51,676 nucleotides of DNA from an uncultured Eubacteriales bacterium (GTDB lineage Bacteria > Bacillota_I > Bacilli_A > RFN20 > CAG-288). The notes under the pieces were generated by a model. The model did not search any database, was not told the origin of the DNA, and saw nothing but the letters and a program-made list of their open reading frames with translations. Shown here in pieces: positions 1-8,171 of the stretch (its first letter is position 1; every line of letters starts with the position of its first letter). The stretch lies in contig ONBI01000005.1 in NCBI GenBank assembly GCA_900316035.1, positions 1 through 51,676 of the forward strand. The letters run 5' to 3'. The translations under genes and the position numbers were made by a program.

Positions 1-72
1 GGTCCTGTTCCTGCATCGGAGAAACAACATAAGCCATCATCTGAGCATCCTTGGAGACACATGAAGATATAG
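1..72 (+). CDS. Partial transposase-like C-terminus (5' end outside window)
   Basis: The open frame enters from the window edge and ends at TAG (70-72), giving 23 codons that include KPSSEHPWRHMKI at the C-terminus. A terminal HPWR-type motif preceded by a basic, proline-rich stretch recalls DDE transposases; this is from memory and not checked. The identical frame is present on the - strand at the other end of the window, so at least two copies exist in the genome. Too little is visible to assign a family. Confidence 0.4.
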   Translation, partial: GPVPASEKQHKPSSEHPWRHMKI

Positions 73-99
73 GGACAAAATCACTGAACAATGACAGTC
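1..99 (+). mobile_element. Insertion-sequence end (left copy of 99-bp terminal inverted repeat)
   Basis: Bases 1-99 are an exact reverse complement of 51578-51676; identity stops abruptly at base 100 (G here, T in the other copy). The first 72 bases hold the end of an open frame that stops at TAG (70-72). A coding 3' end followed by about 27 bp and then an abrupt change to unique sequence is what the end of an insertion sequence looks like. The rest of the element lies outside the window. The 99-bp length may simply be the assembler's k-mer overlap rather than a biological length. Confidence 0.6.
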
Positions 100-171
100 G
101 TTTTTATACCCTACTTTCCCGATTCCGAACGATAGAATCTATCAAATGCAACCAAGGAAAAACCCTAAGAA

Positions 172-180
172 TGATATAAT
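172..180 (+). promoter_or_regulatory. Extended -10 promoter for a leaderless pseudouridine synthase mRNA
   Basis: TGATATAAT fits an extended -10 element (TGn then TATAAT at 175-180). No good -35 hexamer is seen. The ATG at 190 lies 9 nt beyond the hexamer, so transcription should begin within about 0-3 nt of the start codon. No Shine-Dalgarno sequence precedes the ATG. Confidence 0.65.
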
Positions 181-189
181 ACCAAAGAT

Positions 190-1161
190 ATGACCTATAC
201 CATAACTGCGCTCGACAGCAATCAGCGTGTCGATAAATTTCTCAAGCGGATGCTGAAAGATGCTCCGGTCTCTTTCTTATACAAGATGTTCCGTCAGAAG
301 GATGTCAAAATCAACGGCAAGAAAGCGAAGATCAATGATATCCTCAAAGAAGGGGATGTCGTCGATATCTATATCAAGGAACAGCTCTTGGAGCAGTTCC
401 GCAAAGAGGCTTTATTACGTCCGGTCAAAGCCGATTTTACGATTCTCTATGAGGATGAGAACATCCTTGTCGTCGATAAACCGAAAGGATTGCTCGTCCA
501 CGGAGATGAAGGGGAAAAGAGAATTACGCTTCAGAACATGGTTCTCAATTATCTCAAAGAGAAAAGAGAATGGGATCCTAACCAAGTCAACGGCTTTGTT
601 CCTTCACCGGCCCACCGTCTTGACCGCAACACTTCGGGCATCGTCATCTTCGGTAAGAACCTTCCGACGCTTCAGCAGCTCTTGGAGCTTTTCCGCACCC
701 GTGACCGGATCGAGAAGAAATACACTCTTTTGGTCCGTGGAACGTTACCGGTTTTGGGAAAGATCGATTTCCCACTTCTCAAGGATAGTGAAAAGAAGAT
801 GGTCAAAGTCGTCCCCGAAAACCGCGGTGGAAAACCGGCTTTAACCATTTATAAGAGATTGAAATCCTATCCGGCCGGCTATTCCTTAGCCGAAGCGGAA
901 CTGATGACGGGAAGAACCCATCAGCTCCGTGTCCATTTTGCCTATATCGGTCATCCGATCGTCGGCGATAGCAAATACGGCGATTTCAAAGTGAACGATG
1001 AATTCCAGGAGCTCTTCGGACTGAAGAACCAGTTCTTACACGCTTCCTATTTCAAGTTCGGAAAACTGGATGGTTATCTTTCCTATCTATCCGGGAAGGA
1101 GTTCACTTCTCCGCTTCCGGAGAAAGAGAAGAAGATTCTCGACGCTTTAGCGAGGATGTAA
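190..1161 (+). CDS. RluA-family 23S rRNA (or tRNA) pseudouridine synthase
   Basis: This 323-aa protein converts specific uridines in structured RNA to pseudouridine. An S4 RNA-binding domain covers about residues 12-65, and the RluA catalytic domain about 85-250. The catalytic signature HRLDRNTSG is at 142-150, with Asp145 as the expected nucleophile, and a TGRTHQLRVH motif follows in the C-terminal half. Length and domain order fit the RluC/RluD group; which uridines are modified cannot be told from sequence. There is no SD, and the start is set by a -10 box directly upstream. The stop overlaps the next start (TAATG), so the following membrane gene is probably translated from the same mRNA. 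Confidence 0.93.
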   Translation: MTYTITALDSNQRVDKFLKRMLKDAPVSFLYKMFRQKDVKINGKKAKINDILKEGDVVDIYIKEQLLEQFRKEALLRPVKADFTILYEDENILVVDKPKGLLVHGDEGEKRITLQNMVLNYLKEKREWDPNQVNGFVPSPAHRLDRNTSGIVIFGKNLPTLQQLLELFRTRDRIEKKYTLLVRGTLPVLGKIDFPLLKDSEKKMVKVVPENRGGKPALTIYKRLKSYPAGYSLAEAELMTGRTHQLRVHFAYIGHPIVGDSKYGDFKVNDEFQELFGLKNQFLHASYFKFGKLDGYLSYLSGKEFTSPLPEKEKKILDALARM

Positions 1162-1673
1162 TGAGTTTATCCTTGTTCGTAATTCTCCTCTTTCCGCTCT
1201 TTCTTTTTCCAGCATTGTTTCTTCCTCATAACCGTCTCTTTTTCTATTCTCTCTGTTCCTTCTTTGCCACGCTTTTTCTTGTATTGCTTTTAGCCATCGA
1301 TTCTTTTGTCCCCAGCATCGCTTTATTCACCCGTATCGGAGATGCTTTTGAACCGATGTTCTCTTTTCTGATGAACCGGAACGAATGGTTGGAGAGTGAG
1401 ATCAATCATCTCTCCTGTTTCTATGCGTTAGCTTTCCTCTTCGGGGTGATTTACTTCCTCTCCTATCTGATCCTGAAGATTTTCTTCATCGGTTCTTCTC
1501 CTTATATCGGAGTCCCGATCCGCAAAGCGACCAGAGTCTTAGAGATTCTTTTCTTTTTATTGACTACGTATGTTCCGCTCTTTTTCTTCCTCATTGAAAT
1601 AAGAGAAGCCCTTCCCTTAAGAGACGGCTTTTTCGCTCCTCTTTTTTCGATGATCTATCCGATCGAGGCATAA
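1161..1673 (+). CDS. Unrecognised four-helix membrane protein
   Basis: The 170-aa protein is very hydrophobic, with about four predicted membrane segments near residues 2-21, 26-49, 87-111 and 125-147, separated by a polar loop (about 60-85) that contains an Asn/Glu-rich stretch. I recognise no family. The topology and length resemble CvpA-like proteins, but no CvpA sequence motif is evident. It overlaps the pseudouridine synthase stop by one base (TAATG) and is followed after 4 nt by another unrecognised membrane gene, so the three appear translationally coupled. The CTT/TTC-rich coding reflects the hydrophobic composition rather than foreign origin. Confidence 0.75.
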   Translation: MSLSLFVILLFPLFLFPALFLPHNRLFFYSLCSFFATLFLVLLLAIDSFVPSIALFTRIGDAFEPMFSFLMNRNEWLESEINHLSCFYALAFLFGVIYFLSYLILKIFFIGSSPYIGVPIRKATRVLEILFFLLTTYVPLFFFLIEIREALPLRDGFFAPLFSMIYPIEA

Positions 1674-1677
1674 GACC

Positions 1678-2754
1678 ATGGAAGGAAAAATGAAGTTCTA
1701 TTACCTAGCGGAAAAAAGCGGCTGGAACATGTCCCGGTATGCTTTCAGTTACCGTCCTGCCTTAGGAGAACTTCTCGCGGTCAAGGTTTTATCGGTCAAC
1801 GTCTTAGATGCCAAGAATCATTTAGCCCGCTCTGCTCAGGAGATCGTCGATGCCTACGATCATCTTAAACTAGAGACAAGAAGTGTCGAAGAGACCTTTA
1901 TCTTAGAAACCAGACTCAATTACTTAGCTCTCCATTCCTATCCGGAATATTATCTCAATCCGCTGGCGATCGACCCGAACTACGAAGGCGATGTCGATAC
2001 CATCGGTCAATTGATTGTTGATGCCAAAGGCAAAGACGAAAGCATCAACGAGTTGATTCAGGATGAGACGATCTCGATAGAAGAGAAGAAAGAGATTCTC
2101 CGCAACAAGACCGACTTCTGGAGAGAAGAGATGGAAGAGCTTGTTTCTCTTTCGATCGCTAAGGCAAAGAAACATTCTTTCTCCGCCCGGAATAGAAGCA
2201 AAGGGAAACAGATCTCCCTTGCTTTGCTCGATGGGTTCTCCTGTTTCCTCATCAATCTTTTCTTTGTTCTTCAATTATGTCTTCCTAACCATGTCTATTG
2301 GTCCTGCTTCTATGAGTTTGAACCTTATTATGTTCTGAGTTATGTCTCCATCCTTTTCCCGATTCTGCTTTTCCTTTTTGATATTTCCTATGTTCTTTAT
2401 CATTCCTATTTTGCAAAGATATCGGAGCCTTATAACTACGCTAGAAGATTCCTAAGGAGAAACAGCAACAAGGTCTATGACGATATTCAAGCGGGAAGTG
2501 AAAAGATGCTTCTCTCTTTGATCGGTGCGGTCAACGATAAAATCCTTTTAGAGAACGATATCACTTCTTTTTCGAAGCTTTCTTCTTCCTATGTCGATTT
2601 CAAGGCGATCTTCGAAGCGGAGAACCTCCGCAAAGGAAAACTTTTCCGTTTCCTTCATTCTTTACTGAATATCTTACGAACCTTAGCTTTCAGCTTTGCT
2701 CTCTTTACTCTCATTGTCTATATTCTTTCGCTTGTCTTCTCGCTTCCGTTCTAG
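1678..2754 (+). CDS. Unrecognised membrane protein with long cytoplasmic N-terminus
   Basis: The 358-aa protein begins with a soluble segment of about 180 residues rich in charged helices. Two closely spaced hydrophobic segments follow (about 183-205 and 216-240), then a soluble part (about 245-320) and a C-terminal hydrophobic segment (about 327-355). It is not recognised. An in-frame ATG at 1690 is preceded by GAAGGAAAA and may be the true start. The gene starts 4 nt after the previous membrane gene and ends 20 nt before the next unknown gene, so all three probably form one operon with the pseudouridine synthase. Confidence 0.72.
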   Translation: MEGKMKFYYLAEKSGWNMSRYAFSYRPALGELLAVKVLSVNVLDAKNHLARSAQEIVDAYDHLKLETRSVEETFILETRLNYLALHSYPEYYLNPLAIDPNYEGDVDTIGQLIVDAKGKDESINELIQDETISIEEKKEILRNKTDFWREEMEELVSLSIAKAKKHSFSARNRSKGKQISLALLDGFSCFLINLFFVLQLCLPNHVYWSCFYEFEPYYVLSYVSILFPILLFLFDISYVLYHSYFAKISEPYNYARRFLRRNSNKVYDDIQAGSEKMLLSLIGAVNDKILLENDITSFSKLSSSYVDFKAIFEAENLRKGKLFRFLHSLLNILRTLAFSFALFTLIVYILSLVFSLPF

Positions 2755-2774
2755 AAAAAGGAGAACATAGAAAC

Positions 2775-3536
2775 ATGGCTATCACAATCGAAGAGAAAAC
2801 CTATGACGATATCTTCGCTCTGGCAAAGGATCTTTCCTTAGGAAAAGAAAGCTATGCGAAAGCTCTCCGTTCTCCGGAAGTTCTTTCTTTTATCCGTGAG
2901 GAAGATTCTTATAAAGGGAAAAGAGCCGATGCTCTTTCTCTTTCTTCTCTTCCCGATGATGTCTTTCTTTTCCGCATGCAGGAAATCCTCAACCCCTTCC
3001 TCCCTTTTGCTTTCCACGGGAAAGTCTATGAGACCTATGCCGATCTAGGAAGAGACATCTTAGCTTCTTCTCCGACCCCTTCTCCTTTTCTTCTTCCGAT
3101 TCTCCGCTATCACCTGGTTTCGGAACACATGAAAACCAGCGGCTATGAAAAAGACCATGTCGAAGAAAGTAGGAAAGTAAGCGAAATCGAAAACGAAGAT
3201 AAAGAGGATAGCACCTATTCCTATTTCGCTTTAGGTTACTATCTTTCCGGCAGTAAATCCTTCTTCTATCAGGGAGTCGAATACGAAAATCTCTATAATT
3301 TCACCTATTACCTCATCAAGAAAGAGACGGATCTCAACGCCTTAGGAACCTTCTTAGGAAGCTCTTCTCTATTAGAAGCCTATGGCGATTACGGAAACGA
3401 AAAAGCCTTAGTGAAAGAGTATCTCCACCTCTGTAAAGAAGTCGACCGCAGCGAAGAAAACCTCCTCTCCTTCCAGGAGAAGAGAAAATCCTCCTATCCG
3501 CAAAAACCTTCTCAGGGAGAAAAGAAAAAACTATAA
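2775..3536 (+). CDS. Unrecognised acidic cytoplasmic protein
   Basis: The 253-aa protein has no signal peptide and no membrane segment. It is rich in Glu, Lys, Ser and Tyr and looks mostly helical. A highly charged linker at about 135-155 divides it into two parts, and the C-terminal 25 residues are basic and probably disordered. I know no family for it. A good SD (AAGGAGA, 10 nt before the ATG) sets the start. It is the last gene of the four-gene run from 190; the pgcA -10 box overlaps its stop codon. Confidence 0.7.
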   Translation: MAITIEEKTYDDIFALAKDLSLGKESYAKALRSPEVLSFIREEDSYKGKRADALSLSSLPDDVFLFRMQEILNPFLPFAFHGKVYETYADLGRDILASSPTPSPFLLPILRYHLVSEHMKTSGYEKDHVEESRKVSEIENEDKEDSTYSYFALGYYLSGSKSFFYQGVEYENLYNFTYYLIKKETDLNALGTFLGSSSLLEAYGDYGNEKALVKEYLHLCKEVDRSEENLLSFQEKRKSSYPQKPSQGEKKKL

Positions 3537-3537
3537 T
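3532..3537 (+). promoter_or_regulatory. -10 box of the phosphoglucomutase promoter
   Basis: TATAAT overlaps the stop codon of the upstream gene. A weak -35 candidate, TTCTCA (3509-3514), lies 17 bp upstream. It predicts a leader of about 30 nt that carries the SD AAAGGAAG before the ATG at 3574. Confidence 0.5.
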
Positions 3538-3573
3538 TGAGTTAAACGCAAGACGCAGAAAGGAAGCAGAATT

Positions 3574-5319
3574 ATGGATTATCAAACGAAGATGCAGGAA
3601 TGGCTCTCTTCTCCTCTCGTCGATGAAAAAGATAAGGAGCAGATTCGCGTTGCGGATGAAGAGACCAAGAAAGAGATGTTCTCCTCGGATCTCCACTTCG
3701 GAACCGCTGGTATGAGAGCACTCCTTGGTCCAGGAAGTGCCCGTCTCAATCTTCTCACGGTGAGAAGAGCCACTATCGGTGTTGCTCTCTTCCTTTTAGA
3801 AAGATACGGTCAGGAAGCCTGTAAAACCCGAGGCTTTGCTATCTCCTTTGATAACCGCCACTACTCGAAAGAATTCCGTGATACGGCTGCAAAAGTCTTA
3901 ACGGAACTCGGTTTCAATGTCTATACCTTTAGAGATCCTCATCCGACTCCGGAACTATCCTATACCGTCCGTTTCTTCCACTGTGTCGGTGGTCTTATGT
4001 TGACTGCTTCCCACAATCCGAAAGAATATAACGGCTATAAGTTCTATGACGAAGAAGGCTGTCAGGGTGTCTATGAAGTAATCGACGGATTGATCGCCAA
4101 GATCGATTCTCTCCCCGATGAACTCCATGCTTCCTATACTCCAGTTGCCAAAGAGAAACAGGGAACTGTCACCTATCTCGATGACAGTGAGAAATACGAT
4201 GAAGACTTCACCGATAAGGAAGTCTCCACTTCCTTATATAAAGATGTCTACGAAGGCGAAAGACTGACGAAGATCGTCTTCACCCCGGAATGCGGTTGCG
4301 ACTGCAAGGTCGGACCGATGGTCTTACGGAAAGCCGGTTATACGGTTTCGACCGTTCCGAGTCAGGATTTCTTCGATCCGGACTTCAAAGGAACTCCCAA
4401 CCCGAACCCGGAGACCGAAGATGCCTATCTTGCCGCTTTTGACCATCTAAAGGAACTCAACGAAAAAGGTGGAAAGTATAATCTCATCTTAGCGACCGAT
4501 CCGGATGCCGACCGTATGGGTATTGCCTTCTTAAACAAAGAAGGAAAGATTCAGCGTTTCACCGGAAACCAGACCGGTGCCTTGTTGATTGATTTCGTCT
4601 TAGGAACGCTTCAGCGGAGAGATGAGCTTCCCACCAACGGCTGTATCTGCAACACCTATGTCACCGGTGCCCAGGGCGCTAAGGTAGCAAGTCTTTATAA
4701 CATCAAGGTGAGAACCACGGCGACCGGCTTCAAATACATCGGCAACATGGCCGACCGTATGAGAGAAGAAGGCGATAAGTATCTCTTCGGTTATGAAGAG
4801 TCCTATGGTTATCTTCTTCAGGACTTCATCCGCGATAAGGATTCTTTACAGGGTATTGTCGCAGTCGCCGATATGGTCGAATACTATCTCCGTCAGGGAA
4901 AGACGCTCGATATCGCTTTAGCTGACCTCGATAAGAGAACCGGTCATTATTACGATACCCAGGTCAATATCTACTTCCACGGTGCCGGCTTAGAGAAGAT
5001 GAACGAAGAGATAGAAGCCGTCCGCAACCATCCTTTCTCCACCTTAGCCGGAAAGAAAGTCAAGACCTGCACCGACTATGAAAAGAGAGTCGTAATCGAC
5101 TTCGAAAAAGGAACAAGGACTCCATTAGTCGCTCCGGATATCGATACCACCAATTGCCTCCGCTTCGACTTCACCGATGAATCCTTCCTCTGCATCCGTC
5201 CAAGCGGTACCGAACCGAAGGTCAAGTTCTATATCGAAATCGTCGCTCCGGATGAAGAAGCAAAACCGGTTGCCACAAAGATGGCTGAGGAACTGAAAGC
5301 CATCATGCATCTTGCTTAA
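3574..5319 (+). CDS. pgcA: Phosphoglucomutase/phosphomannomutase (alpha-D-phosphohexomutase family)
   Basis: The enzyme interconverts glucose-1-phosphate and glucose-6-phosphate (or the mannose equivalents), feeding sugar nucleotides for envelope glycolipids and polysaccharides. At 581 aa it has the length of the Firmicute PgcA group. The phosphoserine loop TASHNPKEYNG has the catalytic Ser at 146; the metal loop DPDADR lies near 309-314; the sugar-binding GYEESYGY loop follows at about 408; and the phosphate-binding RPSGTEPK loop is near the C-terminus. All four active-site loops are intact. SD AAAGGAAG precedes the start. It is monocistronic, with its own -10 box and a strong terminator after it. 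Confidence 0.95.
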   Translation: MDYQTKMQEWLSSPLVDEKDKEQIRVADEETKKEMFSSDLHFGTAGMRALLGPGSARLNLLTVRRATIGVALFLLERYGQEACKTRGFAISFDNRHYSKEFRDTAAKVLTELGFNVYTFRDPHPTPELSYTVRFFHCVGGLMLTASHNPKEYNGYKFYDEEGCQGVYEVIDGLIAKIDSLPDELHASYTPVAKEKQGTVTYLDDSEKYDEDFTDKEVSTSLYKDVYEGERLTKIVFTPECGCDCKVGPMVLRKAGYTVSTVPSQDFFDPDFKGTPNPNPETEDAYLAAFDHLKELNEKGGKYNLILATDPDADRMGIAFLNKEGKIQRFTGNQTGALLIDFVLGTLQRRDELPTNGCICNTYVTGAQGAKVASLYNIKVRTTATGFKYIGNMADRMREEGDKYLFGYEESYGYLLQDFIRDKDSLQGIVAVADMVEYYLRQGKTLDIALADLDKRTGHYYDTQVNIYFHGAGLEKMNEEIEAVRNHPFSTLAGKKVKTCTDYEKRVVIDFEKGTRTPLVAPDIDTTNCLRFDFTDESFLCIRPSGTEPKVKFYIEIVAPDEEAKPVATKMAEELKAIMHLA

Positions 5320-5333
5320 TTTACCATCAAGGG

Positions 5334-5371
5334 AAGCCAGCCTATACCTCAAAAGAGAAGGCTGGCTTTTT
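5334..5371 (+). terminator. Intrinsic terminator after pgcA
   Basis: AAGCCAGCCT (5334-5343) pairs perfectly with AGGCTGGCTT (5359-5368) and a T-run follows. Confidence 0.9.
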
Positions 5372-5416
5372 CTGTGGTTTCCTCGCCAAAACCGCTAAAT
5401 CTGCTGATATTTCCTA

Positions 5417-5425
5417 TGGTATAAT
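5417..5425 (+). promoter_or_regulatory. Extended -10 promoter for the PTS EIIC-like gene
   Basis: TGGTATAAT is a perfect extended -10 element. The same 9-mer occurs before greA and, on the - strand, before marR, so it looks like a favoured housekeeping promoter form in this genome. The leader is about 35 nt. Confidence 0.6.
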
Positions 5426-5466
5426 GGTGCCGTTTTTACGTAAAGAAAGAGGAGAATCACATCCTT

Positions 5467-6567
5467 ATGGAAAACACAGAAAAGCTTCCACAGAAGAAAG
5501 AACATCCGATCAAGTCCTTCTTCATGAACACCACCAACGGTATGGCAATCGGTCTCTTCGGTACCTTGATCATCGGTACCGTTCTGAATCTCTTTGCCAG
5601 GATTCCGCATCTTGAGGTGATGGGTACCTTTGCTACTATCGTCCAATCTCTGATGGGAGCCGGTATCGGACTCGGTGTCGCTTTATCTTTAAAAGGGCAA
5701 GGTGTTCTTGTTGTCGCCCTTATGGCAGCCGGCTATATCGGGAACTATGAATTCCAATGGTTAGCCGACCAGACGAGCAAACAGTTTGCTCTCACTTCGA
5801 TCGGTGATCCCCTCTCTTGTTATGTCTCAGTCCTTCTTGCCTATATCGTCGTTAAACTTGTGATGCGGAAAAAGACACCGGTCGACCTGATTCTGATTCC
5901 GCTAGTCGGTCTTCTTACCGCGATTCTCTATTCGGTTCTTCTTGCCGAATGGGTGCATTACATCACGATCGGTATCTCCTTTGTCATCGAGAAGAGCTTT
6001 GAAGTCGTTCCCTTCCTGATGTGTATCTTAGTCTCGGTTCTAGTCGGTATGGCTTTAACCGCTCCGATCAGCTCGGTCGCTATCTGTGTCGCCATTCAGA
6101 TCGGCGAAGTTCCGCTTGCTGCCGCTAGCGCCTTGATCGGTTGCTGCACCCAGATGGTCGGCTTTGCGGTCGAAACCGCTCACGACAATAAGGTCGGAAG
6201 CGTCTTAGCGGTCGGATTCGGTACTTCGATGCTGCAGTTCAAGAACATCGTAAGAAAGCCTCTGATTTGGCTTCCGACCATTATCGTCTCTGCTCTTCTT
6301 GGGCCTTTAGCGATGACTTTCCCAATCAGCGGAGCAGATTTATCTTCCTTTACCAAAGCTCTTTCGGTCGGTGCCGGTATGGGAACCTGTGGATTAGTCG
6401 GACCTCTTAACTTCTTCGACGCTTTCTCCTATAACTGGGTCGTTGTCTTAGAAGTGATCGGATACGGTGTCTTACTTCCGATTGTCTTAGTCCTCTTAGT
6501 CGATCTTCTCTTCCGCAAGATCGGTTGGATCAAGAAGGGCGATTTTGCTCTTTCAAACGATCTCTAA
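5467..6567 (+). CDS. PTS EIIC-like membrane protein (EIIC_2/PfoR-like)
   Basis: The 366-aa protein is hydrophobic over nearly its whole length, with roughly eight to ten membrane segments and glycine-rich stretches such as SLMGAGIGLGVALSLKG. This matches the standalone EIIC_2 family (PTS transporter subunit IIC, including the PfoR putative regulator). No EIIA or EIIB domain or gene is nearby, so sugar phosphorylation by this protein alone is doubtful and the substrate is unknown. The SD AGGAG lies 12 nt before the ATG, a rather long spacing. It has its own extended -10 promoter and shares a terminator with the convergent HAD gene. Confidence 0.82.
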   Translation: MENTEKLPQKKEHPIKSFFMNTTNGMAIGLFGTLIIGTVLNLFARIPHLEVMGTFATIVQSLMGAGIGLGVALSLKGQGVLVVALMAAGYIGNYEFQWLADQTSKQFALTSIGDPLSCYVSVLLAYIVVKLVMRKKTPVDLILIPLVGLLTAILYSVLLAEWVHYITIGISFVIEKSFEVVPFLMCILVSVLVGMALTAPISSVAICVAIQIGEVPLAAASALIGCCTQMVGFAVETAHDNKVGSVLAVGFGTSMLQFKNIVRKPLIWLPTIIVSALLGPLAMTFPISGADLSSFTKALSVGAGMGTCGLVGPLNFFDAFSYNWVVVLEVIGYGVLLPIVLVLLVDLLFRKIGWIKKGDFALSNDL

Positions 6568-6583
6568 ATTATCTTTTAAAAAA

Positions 6584-6608
6584 GCCTTGGCATGGAACCA
6601 AGGCCTTT
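6584..6608. terminator. Bidirectional terminator between the EIIC-like and HAD genes
   Basis: GCCTTGG (6584-6590) pairs with CCAAGGC (6598-6604), with a T-run on the + side and an A-run on the left that serves the - strand. It separates two converging genes. Confidence 0.85.
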
Positions 6609-7429
6609 TATTCGTTAAACAACTTCTTCAGCATCCAGTAAATCCCTTCATGGTCGTTATCTTCGGGGGTGACATAATCGGCAGCTTGCTGTAGTTTCGG
6701 TGCTCCGTTTTTCATCGCCACCGAGATACCGGCGCTTTTGATCATCTCAAGATCGTTATAGGCATCTCCGAAAGCAATCGAATGTGCGCGGTCGATACCG
6801 TAATACTTTCTTACTCGATCGATAGCAGTCGCTTTATCGGTATCGAGGAAATAGAACTCGCAGAAGAGTGGTTCATGGAACCAGAAGCGGAGAGCAAGGT
6901 TACTATCCAGTGTATGAAGATAATCCTGCATATCCGGATGGTGAAGAGAGGAGTTGGTACGGACTACTACCGTGTTGAGATCTTTCTGGATAGGAAGGTA
7001 ATCTTCTCCGAGATGGACTTTCATCCCTTCCGGATGGAAGAAGCTGACGTAGTCTTTGTTCTCTTTCTTATAGTACTGATCCGTGAGATCTTCGGTCATG
7101 AAGTTATCGATATCGTCTTTAAAGCGTGAATAGAACGAATTGAATACTTCTTTCTTAATCTTCTTTTCAAAAGGTGGGAAAGAAGTATTTCCCGGAGCTA
7201 TCATCGCTCCGTTATAACCGATATAAGGACCGGAAATAGATAATTCTTCCGCATATTGTTTTACGGAGCGAAGCGGTCTTCCGCTTGCTAAAACAATCTT
7301 GTTTCCTTTGGAAGCAAGCTCTTTGAGAAGGGCTTTTGTCTTTTCCCCGATAGTCTTATTCGAAGTGAGTAAAGTGCCATCGAGATCAAAAGCCAATAAG
7401 AAGGTATGGTTTTCTAAGATGTTGTTCAT
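6608..7429 (-). CDS. Cof-type HAD-IIB family sugar-phosphate phosphatase
   Basis: The 273-aa hydrolase has the HAD motif I DLDGT with Asp15 and Asp17, motif II inside VLASGRP, and a C-terminal motif with GDAYNDLEMI, the layout of Cof/YidA-type phosphatases. These cytosolic enzymes dephosphorylate sugar phosphates or flavin intermediates; the substrate cannot be read from sequence. No SD is visible before the ATG (upstream bases are CGGAAAAAAT). A weak TTTTAT about 11 nt upstream could make this another nearly leaderless mRNA, but that is uncertain. Confidence 0.92.
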   Translation of the reverse strand: MNNILENHTFLLAFDLDGTLLTSNKTIGEKTKALLKELASKGNKIVLASGRPLRSVKQYAEELSISGPYIGYNGAMIAPGNTSFPPFEKKIKKEVFNSFYSRFKDDIDNFMTEDLTDQYYKKENKDYVSFFHPEGMKVHLGEDYLPIQKDLNTVVVRTNSSLHHPDMQDYLHTLDSNLALRFWFHEPLFCEFYFLDTDKATAIDRVRKYYGIDRAHSIAFGDAYNDLEMIKSAGISVAMKNGAPKLQQAADYVTPEDNDHEGIYWMLKKLFNE

Positions 7430-7517
7430 ATTTTTTCCGCATAAAAGAATACCACCAAGAGGCGGAAAAGAAAAAGAAGATGATAAAAGCTATTCGGATT
7501 ATTTCGAAAAATTCCGA

Positions 7518-7826
7518 TCAGTTCTCAGCAACATGGGTATGCGAGATAACCCACTGATGCATCTTGATACCAAACCAGAAAGAATAGATACCGATAGTGA
7601 CGATGGTAAGAAGAAGCCAGATGATGTATTTTCCGAATAACTGACCACCGGTACCATCAAAGGTAAGCTGCTTTCCATCGATGATAGTATGTCCGGCATA
7701 CCATCTTTCGCGGAAGCAGGCCATCCACGGAGCAGCGATACCAAGAGTGATAGCCGTGACAATAGAGACAACCAAATTGACACCGATCAGGCCAAGCAGA
7801 CCGCCATTGAATTGAGATTCTTTCAT
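7518..7826 (-). CDS. Small DUF898/YjgN-like membrane protein
   Basis: The chosen start gives 102 aa and follows a good SD (AGGAAAGG, 3 nt before the ATG); a longer open frame extends upstream without support. The protein has one membrane segment near residues 8-30. The sequence continues WYAGHTIIDGKQLTFDGTGG, then a second membrane segment near 66-86. The order of a W-Y-A-x-H-T-x-I-D-G motif followed by a second helix resembles the DUF898/YjgN family, of unknown function, often small and repeated. A TTGACA with weak -10 lies about 80 nt upstream on the same strand. No neighbour suggests a role. Confidence 0.72.
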   Translation of the reverse strand: MKESQFNGGLLGLIGVNLVVSIVTAITLGIAAPWMACFRERWYAGHTIIDGKQLTFDGTGGQLFGKYIIWLLLTIVTIGIYSFWFGIKMHQWVISHTHVAEN

Positions 7827-7970
7827 GTTTCCTTTCCTCGATTCCTTTTGCTGAATACAGCTGTTATCCACGTTAGCATCGCCCTTTAAGCCTGTCAACA
7901 GAAGGAATGGATGTGTTGGATATTGTGATGATAGAACAATAGGGAATCAACGAAAAAATGACCACTTTTC

Positions 7971-8123
7971 CTAGCAAATTGCCAATAAAATCAAAATCAG
8001 AGAATATGCTAAACCAAGTAAGGATAATTGCTTTTTCGCGTTCTGAAAACTATCTTCTCCAAACGGATTTTCTTTTCTTAATACTTCCTTTAAAAAATCC
8101 GGATTGTTAAAGCCCTTACGCAT
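7971..8123 (-). CDS. 50-aa microORF with C-terminal membrane segment
   Basis: The ATG at 8123 opens a 51-codon frame ending at TAG (7971-7973). The peptide starts MRKGFNNPDFLKEVLRKE, has a charged amphipathic N-terminal half, and ends with about 18 hydrophobic residues (LSLLGLAYSLILILLAIC), a tail-anchor-like layout. GAAGAGA just before the ATG could be an SD. It is the only open frame of note in the 345 bp between the DUF898-like gene and the nuclease gene; the rest (7827-7970, 8124-8171) shows only promoter-like sequence. It may be a real small membrane protein or a remnant; I recognise no family. Confidence 0.4.
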   Translation of the reverse strand: MRKGFNNPDFLKEVLRKENPFGEDSFQNAKKQLSLLGLAYSLILILLAIC

Positions 8124-8145
8124 TTCTCTTCACTAAGAACTAAGG

Positions 8146-8151
8146 TACAAT
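8146..8151 (+). promoter_or_regulatory. -10 box of the nuclease gene
   Basis: TACAAT lies 20 nt before the ATG at 8172, leaving a leader of about 14 nt without a recognisable SD. The site also lies just upstream of the divergent microORF start at 8123. Confidence 0.4.
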
Positions 8152-8171
8152 ACGGATAGAAAAATACAGCC

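Noticed and set aside
260..844. 194-codon open frame on the + strand within the pseudouridine synthase gene
   Set aside because: Out of frame with a clear RluA protein; Ser/Arg-rich translation is typical of a shadow frame.
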